This document shows, one piece after another, positions 7,771 through 21,181 of a stretch of 64,000 bases of DNA (its first letter is position 1; every line of letters begins with the position of its first letter). Source of the stretch: Terriglobia bacterium. GTDB lineage: Bacteria; Acidobacteriota; Terriglobia; Bryobacterales; Bryobacteraceae. The stretch spans positions 99,033-163,032 of the forward strand of contig JAJPHN010000057.1 in assembly GCA_021325235.1 (NCBI GenBank). Direction: 5' to 3'. The translations under genes were made by a program, and so were the position numbers. The notes beneath the pieces are model-generated. The model saw only the letters and a list, made by a program, of their open reading frames with translations. It had not been told where the DNA came from and did not search any database.

Positions 7771-8616
7771 CTAGCGGATGCGGCGTCGATTCCGTGCCGC
7801 CAGACCAAGCAAACCGATACCAATCAGCGCAAGAGTCGCCGGTTCGGGCGTGGCGAGCACATTTCCATTGCGCACCTGGAAGTCGTAGCGCCCGGAGACG
7901 TTGGAATGTAAGCTGTGGCCAACGAGGCTGTCGGGACCGCCATCGAGCAGCGCGCCATTCACCAGCGAACCGGGCAGCTGATAGTAGACGTCGAGCGTGC
8001 CCGAGAGGCCGTTGGAATAACCGGCAACTGCCGATGTTCCGCCCAGTCCGTTGTGGCCGCCGCTCGCGTCGCCCGTTTCCCACTGAATCTGGCCGTAGTT
8101 GAATTCGATATCGAAATTCCCGGCGCCGGTATCGGAGCGGTCGATGAGGATCAGTTGAAAATTGTTGAGCTTGTCAGTGTGGGCGTCGAAGTAGCCGACA
8201 TTGGGCCAGTCGACGACAAACGCAGAGCGGCCCTTGTAGGTCGCAGTTCCGTACGCGACGACGCCGCTGCCGGTGCCGCGCGTATCGACATCGGCGAAGA
8301 ATGGCGCGATGATCGGGTAGCCCACTCCCGTAGCCAGACCATTCGGAGTGAACTGGCTGAGCGGCGAGCCGAACGTCACGTTGCCGTTATTGTTCACGTA
8401 CACATCGGTGAAGAGTCCGCCAAGGAAATTGATGCCAAAGGCTGTATCAATGCCGAGCGGCACGGCTGAACTGGAGCCGTCGTCGGTGGCGGGCAGAGTA
8501 TTGGCGAGCGTGAAAGGCACGATGGCGGACGCCGAGGCCGATACCGGCACAAGCAACCACGATAAAAGTGCGACTGAAGAAATTCGGACGAGCAACGCGC
8601 CGAAATGAACCCGCAT
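7771..8616 (-). CDS. PEP-CTERM protein with nidogen-like (NIDO) domain
   Basis: A 281-residue exported protein. A signal peptide (about 10-30, ALLSWLLVPVSASASA) is followed by a NIDO-like domain with VYVNNNGNVTFGSP, PIIAPFFADVDTRGTGSG and FQLILIDRSDTGAGNFDIEF. The end is a PEP-CTERM tail (TPEPATLALIGIGLLGLAAR plus basic residues). NIDO domains occur in extracellular adhesion proteins, so a surface or matrix role is likely but unproven. A strong ribosome-binding site (GGGGAGGAGG) and a TATAAA-like -10 element precede the start on the minus strand. Confidence 0.87.
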   Translation of the reverse strand: MRVHFGALLVRISSVALLSWLLVPVSASASAIVPFTLANTLPATDDGSSSAVPLGIDTAFGINFLGGLFTDVYVNNNGNVTFGSPLSQFTPNGLATGVGYPIIAPFFADVDTRGTGSGVVAYGTATYKGRSAFVVDWPNVGYFDAHTDKLNNFQLILIDRSDTGAGNFDIEFNYGQIQWETGDASGGHNGLGGTSAVAGYSNGLSGTLDVYYQLPGSLVNGALLDGGPDSLVGHSLHSNVSGRYDFQVRNGNVLATPEPATLALIGIGLLGLAARNRRRIR

Positions 8617-8737
8617 GGAGCCTCCTCCCCGGATCGCTTTTATAATGCGCGTTTCGGGCTCTGCGGTACAAGGCGCAGATTACGTGTTCGTCCTGGGCGA
8701 AAGAATGCTTCAGTACCAGCTTCTATGGCAGAGGCAC

Positions 8738-9685
8738 TCACTGCGGCTGCGCGTCGGGGTCCACCTGCTGCGGACCGAGCACACCGCGCTGAACATCATG
8801 GGTCATTTGCTGGGCGCGTTCCGAGGTTTGCTTGTAGACAGCGAATTCCTTGTCACCTTGCTCTTTCTTGCCGGCACGGCGCAGAGCGGTGGCGAGATGG
8901 AAATGCGCGGTTGGGTTCTGGGGCTGCAGACGCACGGCGTGTTCGAGCGGCGCGATGGCCTGCTCCGGCTTTCCGGCTGCAATCAGCGAACGGCCCAGAC
9001 CGATGAGCGCATCCGCGAACCCGGTGTCGAGCTGGGCGGCTTTACCGAAGTGCTCGATCGCGTCCGGCCACTGCTCCTGCTGCCGGGCCATTTCGCCAAG
9101 CACGTATTCCGCGCCCGGATTTCTGGGGTCGATCGCGAGCTCGGCTTCGAATTCCTTCTTCGCGTCGGCGAAGGTGGTGGGGGTCTCGGGTTTCGAGAGA
9201 ATCAATCGCCCGATGCGGTAGTGAATGCCGGGCAGAGTTGGATTCTTTTCGAGCACGAGCCGGTATTCGGACATAGCGTCGTCCCAGCGGCCCTGCGTTT
9301 CCAGTGATTCGGCGTTGAGCTGATGAACCTGGTAAGCGGAAGGATTGGTAAAGAGCAGTTCCTGTGAAGCGCGGATCGAGAGATCGCTGAAGACATGCAC
9401 GCTCAAAAACTGGACCGCCGGATCACGCGGAAAGTCGTGCCGAAGCGCGCTTAGGAAATGCAGCGCGTCGTCGGTCTGGTTGAGCAGCATGGCGCAGCGC
9501 ACGCCCCAGTTGCCGATTTGCATCTTGTCGTCGCTTGCAGTGGGATGCGCCTTGCGCAGATGCGGGAGAGCCTCGGCGCATTTGCCCGATTCGGCGAGTT
9601 TCAGGCCGAGCTGGGCTTCATTGGGAGCGGGCGTCTGAGCAAGAACAAAGGTGGGAACAAGCAGGCAGAGCGGGATGTACTTCAT
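8738..9685 (-). CDS. Exported tetratricopeptide-repeat protein
   Basis: A 315-residue protein with an N-terminal signal peptide (IPLCLLVPTFVLAQ, cut near 17). Several TPR units follow; the clearest are the stretches around LNAESLETQGRWDDAMSEYR (about 125-160), GAEYVLGEMARQQEQWPDAI (about 205-235) and DALIGLGRSLIAAGKPEQAI (about 240-275). TPRs mediate protein-protein contacts in the periplasm. It lies 50 bases downstream of a TonB-dependent receptor on the same strand and may be cotranscribed. A similar TPR/receptor arrangement recurs at 21-26 kb. Confidence 0.85.
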   Translation of the reverse strand: MKYIPLCLLVPTFVLAQTPAPNEAQLGLKLAESGKCAEALPHLRKAHPTASDDKMQIGNWGVRCAMLLNQTDDALHFLSALRHDFPRDPAVQFLSVHVFSDLSIRASQELLFTNPSAYQVHQLNAESLETQGRWDDAMSEYRLVLEKNPTLPGIHYRIGRLILSKPETPTTFADAKKEFEAELAIDPRNPGAEYVLGEMARQQEQWPDAIEHFGKAAQLDTGFADALIGLGRSLIAAGKPEQAIAPLEHAVRLQPQNPTAHFHLATALRRAGKKEQGDKEFAVYKQTSERAQQMTHDVQRGVLGPQQVDPDAQPQ

Positions 9686-9735
9686 TGGTAGACACGCGGG
9701 GCCAGCCGGAAGCCAGCCCCACGTTCAAGGCTACA

Positions 9736-12700
9736 TCAGAAGTGGAACTTGAGCGCGAATTGCAGGTTGCGCGCGCCTTGCGAGCTGTTCAGCAATCCGA
9801 GTGTACTGCCCAGGCCCGCATTCGGTGAATTGAGTATGGGCGTGTTGGTCAGGTTGATCGATTCGGCTCGGAATTCAAGCTTCTGTCTCTCGGTGAAGTT
9901 GAAGAATTTCGCGAGACTCAGATCGAGCGTATGTAAGCCCGGACCGCGCACGGTACCGACGCCGCAGGTGCCAAACGTGCCGGGAGCTGCGGGCGTAAAC
10001 GCCGATGGATCAAACCATTGATACCCGCCGGCGGGCGAATTGTGCTCGCCGAGAATATCGACAGGCGCGATGCAGTTGGCGCGCGAACCGCGCGAGTTGG
10101 TGCCCGAAGCGTCGCTGGCGGAGATAGTGAGCGGGAACCCGGTATGCAGCTGGAGGATACCGTTGACTTGCCAGCCGCCCACAATGGCATCGGCGAAGCG
10201 GTTCATGTTGCTGCCGAATTTGCGGCCGCGGCCGACCGGAATGTCGTACGTGGCGTAGCTGGTGAGAACATGCTCGGCGTCGTAGTAGCAGGGACCCCAT
10301 TCGGCTTTTTTGTCGTAGAGGTTCTGCCAGTAGGGCGACGTAGGCGTGGTCTGTCCGCCCCAGGAGCCGTAATAGCCGCTCGAATCGGTCATGCATTTCG
10401 AATACGTGTAGGCGACCGAGGCATCGAGTCCGCCGCCGAGCCGTTTCTGCAGCACGGCCTGGAGCGCGTTGTAGCTCTGGTTCCCATTGGTAGCGGTACC
10501 CGAGATCTGTCCGATTTCGCTCTGCAGCGTGGGATTGCCTGCGAGATAAGGGCTGTTGACCACCGTGCCATTCGCGAGCATTTCCTTCTGCAGATACGGC
10601 ATCGGCACGGCCAGATGAGTGGTCTTCTGGCCGACGTAGCCGACCTGCAGCGTGGTCGTGTTGCTCAACTGCTGCTGTACCGTGAAGTTCCACTGATTAG
10701 AAACTGCCGGACGCACGTTCGGATCCCAGACGCGCAGCGTGGCGCCCGCGAATGGGTTGCTGGCTGTCGTGAAGGGCAGGAAGCCGTCGCTGAGGGTCGA
10801 GCCGGGTAACGAGTCGGAGGTGTAGTTGGCCTGATTCTCGTGTGCAAACGGAGGATTGATCGGCAGTCGAAGATTGGTGCCCGTGCCTTCGAGATAGCTC
10901 GAGAGGGTGTAGGCGGCGCGGATCACCGTATTCTGGCGCGGATTGTAGGCGATACCGATGCGCGGCTGATAGTTGGTGATGCCGTTGTACTGGTTGTACA
11001 GCGCGCGGCTGTTACCGTTCTGGCCGGCGATTTCGACGTCTCCGCTAAAGAGACCGAAGTTGGCTTGGCGATTGTGCACTTCGATCCAGGGCGTGTGCAG
11101 TTCATAACGCAGGCCGAGGTTGAGGGTCAGATTGGAGGAGACGTGCCAGTCGTCCTGGAAGAAGGCGCCGAAGATATTCGCGCGCTGGCCCCAGGTGCCG
11201 CCGTTGACGCCGCCGCCGATCTGCGCGGGAAGACCGAGCATGAAGTCGGCTTCGGCCTGACCGCTGCCGCCGCCCGAAGTTGCCAGCGGATTCGGTCCGG
11301 CGGTGTAGCGGCCGTCGAAGGTGAACGTTCCGGCGAGACCGTTGTTGCCCGAGTAGAACGTGTTGATGCGGTCGCGCCACCCCTGGAATCCGACATGCAT
11401 CGTATGCACGCCTTTGGTGATGACCATGGTGTCTTCGTACTGAATAACAGTATTCGCGAACAGCTGATAGACGTCGGCGTTGCCTACCGTGGCGGCGTTA
11501 CCGCCGGAGAAATCCATGGCCGGAAGAATCGTTGAGGGAATGCCGGGCAGCCCGACCTGCGCGGGGAAATTGCTCAGGCTATTCGACGCCGCGCCGTTGT
11601 TCACCAGAACATAATTCACGCCCACGCGCGCATCGTTGACGATCGAAGGCGTGATCGTCGTGACGAGATCGAGCACGCCGTTGTGCGTCGGATACGTCGC
11701 GAACGAGTTATAGAACAGCGGCATATTGTTGGTGCTCGGGTTGTCGATCATGCTCTGCGAATAGCGCCCGAACATGCGGTTCTTCTCCGAGATGTTCCAG
11801 TCGACGCGCGCATCGCCCTGATCGCCGTTGATGGCGCTGTGCGAAGTGTAGAGGTAATTGTTGATCAGGCCGGAGCTGGTGGGCTGCGGATAGTACTGCG
11901 AGTTCACAATCTTGAGCGCCACAGGATTGAGCAGATTGGTGGGAATGATATTGCCGGCAAAAACTGTGCGCTGCCCGTTGACAATGCTGAAGGGGTTGTA
12001 GAGCTGAACCGGTTTCGGCTGGCTCAGCAGCTGCGAGAAATTGCCGGCGCGCTCCTGGGCGGTGAAGACGCTGGTCGCGCTCGTGCTGGTCGGGTTGTCG
12101 AAGCGCTGGCCCTGATAGTCGACGAAGAAGAAGAGCTTGTCCTTCTTGATCGGACCGCCTAGCGTGCCGCCGAACTCGTTCCAGCGCAGTTTCGCGCGCG
12201 GGGCGCCGCTGAAGTTGTTGGCCCAGTCGTTCGCATTCAAAACGTCGTTACGGAAGAACTCGAAGACGTCGCCGCTGAACCGATTGGCGCCCGATTTGAT
12301 CTGCGTGCTGATGATGCCGCCCATAAAGTTGCCGAACTCGGCGGGGGCATTCTGGGTGATTTCGTTGAATTCCTGAATGGCGTCGACGCTCGGTGCATAG
12401 CCGACCAGGTTGTCGGAGACCTGGTTGTTGTCCATGCCGTCGAGGATGAAGTTATTGGCCTGCTCGCGGTTGCCGTTCACATACGGGCGGCCGCTGCTCG
12501 CGGTTGTCTGGCCGTTGGTGAAGGTCGACGGATTCGGATGCACGCTGCCCGCGGTGAGCAGCGTCAACTGCACGTAATTGCGCGTCGCCAGCGGCAGCGT
12601 GGTGTTGGTGCGGGCGTCGATCACCTGACCGAGCTGGGTCGATTCCGTCTGCAGCAGCGGCGCTTCGCTGGTCACCTCGACCTGAGTCGAAATGTTGCCG

Positions 12701-13062
12701 ACCTGCAGCGGAAAATCGAGCTTGGCGGTCTGGTTCAGCTGCAACGTGATGGCCGAAACCGTAGCGGTTTGGAACCCCTTGGCCTCAGCCTTGACGTCAT
12801 AGGTGCCGACCAGCAGATTCGAAATGCGATAGCGCCCATCGCTGTTGGTTTCGGCGCTGTACTGCGTGCCGCGCTGCGTATCGGTGGCGATGACTTTCAC
12901 GCCCGCGATGGCTGCGCCGCTCGGATCCGTGACGACGCCGGTGATGTTGGCCGTGACTTCCTGCCCGAGCGCCGCGGTCACAGTGAGCAGCAGGCAAACG
13001 CAAGTCAAAAGTAAGAATTTCATGCGGCCGAGGTGGCGCGCAAGGACGGAAAACCCGTTCAT
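9736..13062 (-). CDS. TonB-dependent receptor with carboxypeptidase-regulatory-like domain
   Basis: An 1108-residue outer-membrane transporter. Order: signal peptide (LLLTCVCLLLTVTAALGQ, about 16-33), a carboxypeptidase-regulatory-like beta-sandwich (about 36-125; GVVTDPSGAAIAGVKV), a plug domain (about 130-255; FILDGMDNNQVSDN, FNEITQNAPAEFGNFMGGII) and a 22-strand-type barrel ending LQFALKFHF with the C-terminal Phe expected by the BAM machinery. The fold resembles the Oar-like receptors abundant in acidobacteria; the substrate is unknown. A good promoter and tandem repeats lie between it and the deoR gene, so control by that regulator is likely. An internal ATG 13 codons downstream is another possible start. 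Confidence 0.92.
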   Translation of the reverse strand: MNGFSVLARHLGRMKFLLLTCVCLLLTVTAALGQEVTANITGVVTDPSGAAIAGVKVIATDTQRGTQYSAETNSDGRYRISNLLVGTYDVKAEAKGFQTATVSAITLQLNQTAKLDFPLQVGNISTQVEVTSEAPLLQTESTQLGQVIDARTNTTLPLATRNYVQLTLLTAGSVHPNPSTFTNGQTTASSGRPYVNGNREQANNFILDGMDNNQVSDNLVGYAPSVDAIQEFNEITQNAPAEFGNFMGGIISTQIKSGANRFSGDVFEFFRNDVLNANDWANNFSGAPRAKLRWNEFGGTLGGPIKKDKLFFFVDYQGQRFDNPTSTSATSVFTAQERAGNFSQLLSQPKPVQLYNPFSIVNGQRTVFAGNIIPTNLLNPVALKIVNSQYYPQPTSSGLINNYLYTSHSAINGDQGDARVDWNISEKNRMFGRYSQSMIDNPSTNNMPLFYNSFATYPTHNGVLDLVTTITPSIVNDARVGVNYVLVNNGAASNSLSNFPAQVGLPGIPSTILPAMDFSGGNAATVGNADVYQLFANTVIQYEDTMVITKGVHTMHVGFQGWRDRINTFYSGNNGLAGTFTFDGRYTAGPNPLATSGGGSGQAEADFMLGLPAQIGGGVNGGTWGQRANIFGAFFQDDWHVSSNLTLNLGLRYELHTPWIEVHNRQANFGLFSGDVEIAGQNGNSRALYNQYNGITNYQPRIGIAYNPRQNTVIRAAYTLSSYLEGTGTNLRLPINPPFAHENQANYTSDSLPGSTLSDGFLPFTTASNPFAGATLRVWDPNVRPAVSNQWNFTVQQQLSNTTTLQVGYVGQKTTHLAVPMPYLQKEMLANGTVVNSPYLAGNPTLQSEIGQISGTATNGNQSYNALQAVLQKRLGGGLDASVAYTYSKCMTDSSGYYGSWGGQTTPTSPYWQNLYDKKAEWGPCYYDAEHVLTSYATYDIPVGRGRKFGSNMNRFADAIVGGWQVNGILQLHTGFPLTISASDASGTNSRGSRANCIAPVDILGEHNSPAGGYQWFDPSAFTPAAPGTFGTCGVGTVRGPGLHTLDLSLAKFFNFTERQKLEFRAESINLTNTPILNSPNAGLGSTLGLLNSSQGARNLQFALKFHF

Positions 13063-13108
13063 CCAGACCTCCCTACCCTGAAGCGTGTAGAAATCAGGGG
13101 TTGACGCG

Positions 13109-13138
13109 ATTGTAAACGTCTCGCTGGAAGCCTGTCAA
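13109..13138 (-). promoter_or_regulatory. Sigma70-like promoter of the TonB-dependent receptor
   Basis: Read on the minus strand, TTGACA (13138-13133) and TACAAT (13114-13109) are separated by 18 bases. The GGGAGGT ribosome-binding site and ATG 13062 follow about 50 bases later. The -35 hexamer is a perfect consensus match. Confidence 0.7.
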
Positions 13139-13142
13139 GCAG

Positions 13143-13162
13143 AAAACGAAAGAAATCGAAAG
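13143..13162 (-). promoter_or_regulatory. Tandem 10-bp repeats, candidate DeoR-family operator
   Basis: On the minus strand two adjacent repeats read CTTTCGATTT and CTTTCGTTTT. They lie 4 bases upstream of the TTGACA of the receptor promoter and just downstream of the deoR-like gene. Direct CTTTC-type repeats are known operators of some DeoR-family repressors such as AgaR, so this is a plausible site for the neighbouring regulator. The link is inferred. Confidence 0.5.
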
Positions 13163-13176
13163 TTTATGATAAGTGC

Positions 13177-13968
13177 TTAGGCGCAAACAACTTCGATTCC
13201 GCGCGTGCGCAGCTTCGCAATGTCTTCTTCGGGCGCCCCGGTATCGGTGATGACGCGGCGAATACCATCCCAGCCGGTTATCCGGTTGGCGCTGCGACGG
13301 CCGAACTTACTCGAATCGGCCAGCACCGTGACCTGTGCCGAGGCGCTCATCATGCGGCGATTCAACTGCGCTTCCATGATGTCGAGCGTGGTCAGGCCGA
13401 TATCGGCATCGAGGCCGACCGTGCTCAGAAAACAGTGGTCGGCGTGCAGAGAGTCCATCATCTGCTCGGCCTGCGGACCGACGAAAGCGCTCGAGACCGA
13501 GCGCAGGATGCCGCCGATCATCACCAGCGAGAGATCGGGCAGCTCCTGCAGAATCGACGCGACATTGAGCGCGTAGGTGATCACGGTGAGGTGCTCGGGA
13601 CAGTTCCGGGCCAGTTGCGCTGCCAGTTCGGCCGAAGTCGAACCGGTGCAGAGAATCACCGTCTGCCACGGCTCGATCAGCTGCAGCGCGGCATGCGCAA
13701 TGCGCTGCTTTTCTTCGTGATGAATTCCTTCGCGCACACGGAGCGCGTGTTCGGGTTTGGCAGTGAGCGGACGGAGACCACCACCATGGGAGCGGACCAG
13801 AGCGCCCGCTTCCGAGAGCATGTCGAGATCGCCGCGCGCGGTGACCGAAGATACGCCGAAACGCTGGGCGATCTCCTCTACGGTGACGCGGCCATTCTGT
13901 CCGAGCACGCGGAGAATTTCGCGGCGCCGCTCCTCGGCCAGCATGCGATCAGGTTTTCGTTTTGACAT
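13177..13968 (-). CDS. DeoR/GlpR-family transcriptional regulator
   Basis: A 263-residue protein with the two-part DeoR layout. The N-terminal winged helix-turn-helix (about 12-65) has RVTVEEIAQRFGVSSVTARG and ALVRSHGGGL. The C-terminal sugar-phosphate sensor domain (about 80-250) has ILCTGSTSAELAAQLA, VSSAFVGPQAE and VTVLADSSKFG. Such proteins repress sugar-catabolic genes until a phosphorylated sugar binds. It lies between a sugar-acid dehydratase gene (88 bases upstream) and a TonB-dependent receptor, all on the minus strand. That context points to control of uptake and breakdown of one sugar or sugar acid. Confidence 0.9.
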   Translation of the reverse strand: MSKRKPDRMLAEERRREILRVLGQNGRVTVEEIAQRFGVSSVTARGDLDMLSEAGALVRSHGGGLRPLTAKPEHALRVREGIHHEEKQRIAHAALQLIEPWQTVILCTGSTSAELAAQLARNCPEHLTVITYALNVASILQELPDLSLVMIGGILRSVSSAFVGPQAEQMMDSLHADHCFLSTVGLDADIGLTTLDIMEAQLNRRMMSASAQVTVLADSSKFGRRSANRITGWDGIRRVITDTGAPEEDIAKLRTRGIEVVCA

Positions 13969-13986
13969 TCCAGATCCTCGTGGACC

Positions 13987-14006
13987 GTGCAGTGTATTAG
14001 TGCAGT
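13987..14006 (-). promoter_or_regulatory. Direct repeats upstream of the deoR-like gene
   Basis: GTGCAGT occurs twice (13987-13993 and 14000-14006), 13 bases apart, 19-38 bases upstream of the regulator start. On the minus strand a CTGACA...GATAAC promoter-like pair lies just beyond. The repeats could be an autoregulatory site; they differ from the CTTTC repeats at 13143-13162, so the link is weak. Confidence 0.3.
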
Positions 14007-14056
14007 TATCTTACAAGAACAAGGGATGTCAGCGCACTACCTTTTTTTTCGGAAGG

Positions 14057-16024
<1,968 letters not shown>

Positions 16025-16028
16025 TCTG

Positions 16029-16526
16029 ATGGCGAGCGAAGGCCGCGAGAGCATCGCGATTTATCCGGGATCGTTCGATCCGCTGACAAACGGCCATCTG
16101 GATCTGATCGCGCGCGGGGCGCGGCTCTTCCGTAACCTCATAGTAGCGGTATTGAAAAACACCCAGAAGCAGCCGTTGTTCTCGGTGGACGAGCGGCTGG
16201 GCATGATGCGCGAGGTGTGCTGCGCGTTCGGGAATGTCGAAGTGGATTCATTCGACGGGCTGCTGGTCGATTATGCCGCGCGGCGCGATGCAACGGCAAT
16301 TCTGCGCGGCATTCGCGCGATATCCGATTATGAGATCGAGCTGCAGATGGCCCATGTGAACCGGCGTCTGCGCCCGGAGACGGAAACCATCTTTCTGCTG
16401 GCCAGCGAAGAGTATGCCTTCGTGAGCTCGCGCATGATCAAGGAGATCATCATGCTCGGCGGCGACGTTTCGCAGTTTGTGCCTGCGCCCGTGCTGGAGA
16501 GATTGCGCGCCAAGGTAACGCGCTGA
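16029..16526 (+). CDS. coaD: Phosphopantetheine adenylyltransferase
   Basis: A 165-residue protein of the normal CoaD length. It has the nucleotidyltransferase motif [16 protein letters not shown] (the (T/H)xGH signature) near residues 11-26. Also visible are [40 protein letters not shown] and the final [11 protein letters not shown]. It transfers AMP from ATP to 4'-phosphopantetheine, the penultimate step of coenzyme A synthesis. ATG 16029 is preferred because the catalytic strand starts ten residues later. The start is only four bases from the divergent dehydratase start, so each promoter must lie inside the other gene. Confidence 0.95.
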   Translation: MASEGRESIAIYPGSFDPLTNGHLDLIARGARLFRNLIVAVLKNTQKQPLFSVDERLGMMREVCCAFGNVEVDSFDGLLVDYAARRDATAILRGIRAISDYEIELQMAHVNRRLRPETETIFLLASEEYAFVSSRMIKEIIMLGGDVSQFVPAPVLERLRAKVTR

Positions 16527-16528
16527 CG

Positions 16529-16969
16529 CTATTCGCCCATGAACTGTACGATCACGCGGCGGTGGTGCGGACGCGCGCGGTGCTCGAAGACGTATAAACC
16601 CTGCCAGGTGCCGAGCCCCATCTCGCGATTGATCACCGGGATCGTGATGCTGACGTGTGTAAGCGCCGAGCGAATGTGCGAAGTCATATCGTCCGGCCCC
16701 TCCGCTGTGTGGCGGAAGCCTTCACCGTGTTCCGGCACGAGCTTTTCGAAAAAATCGCGCATATCGAGCGTAACGTCCGGATCGGCGTTCTCCTGAATGA
16801 CGAGCGAACACGAGGTGTGCTGGACAAAGAGCGTGAGCAGACCGTTGGCGGCGTCCTGCTTGCGGAGCCATGTTTCGACTTCGCGAGTGAACGGGTACAG
16901 GCCCTTGCCATGTGTCGCGACAGTCAACGTTGTATGTCGAATCACAACTGAAGTTTGACGTACCCGCAC
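16529..16969 (-). CDS. yjbQ: YjbQ/UPF0047 family protein
   Basis: A 146-residue protein with the full UPF0047 pattern: GLLTLFVQHTSCSLVIQENA, DPDVTLDMRDFFEKLVPE, HTAEGPDDMTSHIRSAL and GTWQGLYVFEHRARPHHRRV. The invariant histidines and glutamates cluster as in the family fold. Some members replace thiamin phosphate synthase weakly in E. coli, but the true role is uncertain. It is convergent with coaD (2 bases between stops) and divergent from the nucleotidyltransferase gene, with a 22-base intergenic region. Confidence 0.93.
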   Translation of the reverse strand: MRVRQTSVVIRHTTLTVATHGKGLYPFTREVETWLRKQDAANGLLTLFVQHTSCSLVIQENADPDVTLDMRDFFEKLVPEHGEGFRHTAEGPDDMTSHIRSALTHVSITIPVINREMGLGTWQGLYVFEHRARPHHRRVIVQFMGE

Positions 16970-16991
16970 GCTAAAATCAGCCTTTGCGCCG

Positions 16992-17848
16992 ATGAAAATT
17001 CAGAAGGCCGTCATCACCGCGGGCGCCCGCTGGCAGCGCACGCTTCCGCTGCAGAGCCTGATCGATCGCGACGGGCAGGAACGCACCGTGCTGCGCATTC
17101 TGCTCGATGAAGTGCGACGCGCGGGTATCGACGAGATTGCGGTGGTGATTCCGGCCGGCGATGAAGCGGAGTTTGCGCGCGCTGCGGGCGATCGGAATGT
17201 GAAGTTCATCGAGCAGCGCGAACCGGCAGGATATGCGCATGCGATACATTGCGCCCGGGCGTTCACCGCAGGCCAGCCGTTTCTGCACCTGGTCGGCGAT
17301 CATCTGTATGCGGGCGGCAATGGAGTGAGTCCGACCGAGCGCGTAGTCGAGATCGCCGAAGCCGAGGGTTGCACGGTCTCGGCAGTACAGGCCACTCGCG
17401 AGACACTTCTTTCGCACTACGGAGCGATCGGCGGACAGCGGGTGACCGGCAAGCCCGATTTGTACCGGGTCACAAAAGTGCTCGAAAAGCCAACGCCCAC
17501 CGAAGCCGAACAGGAGCTGCCGATTTCCGGTCTGCGCGCCGGGCATTACCTCTGCTTTTTCGGCATGCATGTTCTGACGCCTAGCGTGATGGAGATTTTG
17601 GAGCGTGGCCTGGCTGAGCCGGGCGAGAAAATTACGCTCTCGGCGGCGCTTTCCGAGCTGGCCGCGCGTGAACAGTACCTGGCCGTCGAGCAGACCGCGC
17701 GCCGCTACGACATTGGGGCGAAATACGGGCTGTTCTACGCGCAACTGGCGCTCGGGTTGAACGGGCGGGACCGCAATGCGCTCCTGGCTCAGCTTCTTGA
17801 ACTGGTGGCGCTGCACAACACGGAGACGCACGAGATCGGGCAGGGTGC

Positions 17849-17852
<4 letters not shown>
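16992..17852 (+). CDS. GalU/NDP-sugar pyrophosphorylase-like nucleotidyltransferase
   Basis: A 286-residue Rossmann-like nucleotidyltransferase. The N-terminus KAVITAGARWQRTLPLQ sits where GalU-type enzymes have the GxGTRxxP loop, but the loop is altered to GARWQR. A metal-binding aspartate is visible in FLHLVGDHLY, then RVTKVLEKPTP (the EKP motif) and SGLRAGHYLCFFGMHVL. The family joins a sugar 1-phosphate to a nucleotide, so this enzyme probably makes or regulates a UDP- or dTDP-sugar. Its stop overlaps the next start (GTGA), so it is almost certainly coupled to the 1108-residue kinase/pyrophosphorylase-like protein. The altered loop leaves activity in doubt. Confidence 0.8.
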
Positions 17853-21175
<3,323 letters not shown>

Positions 21176-21181
21176 CTCGTT

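Noticed and set aside
16025..16054. Extension of the dehydratase to an upstream ATG at 16054
   Set aside because: The ten added residues do not match the YjhG/YagF N-terminus and would overlap coaD. ATG 16024 fits better.
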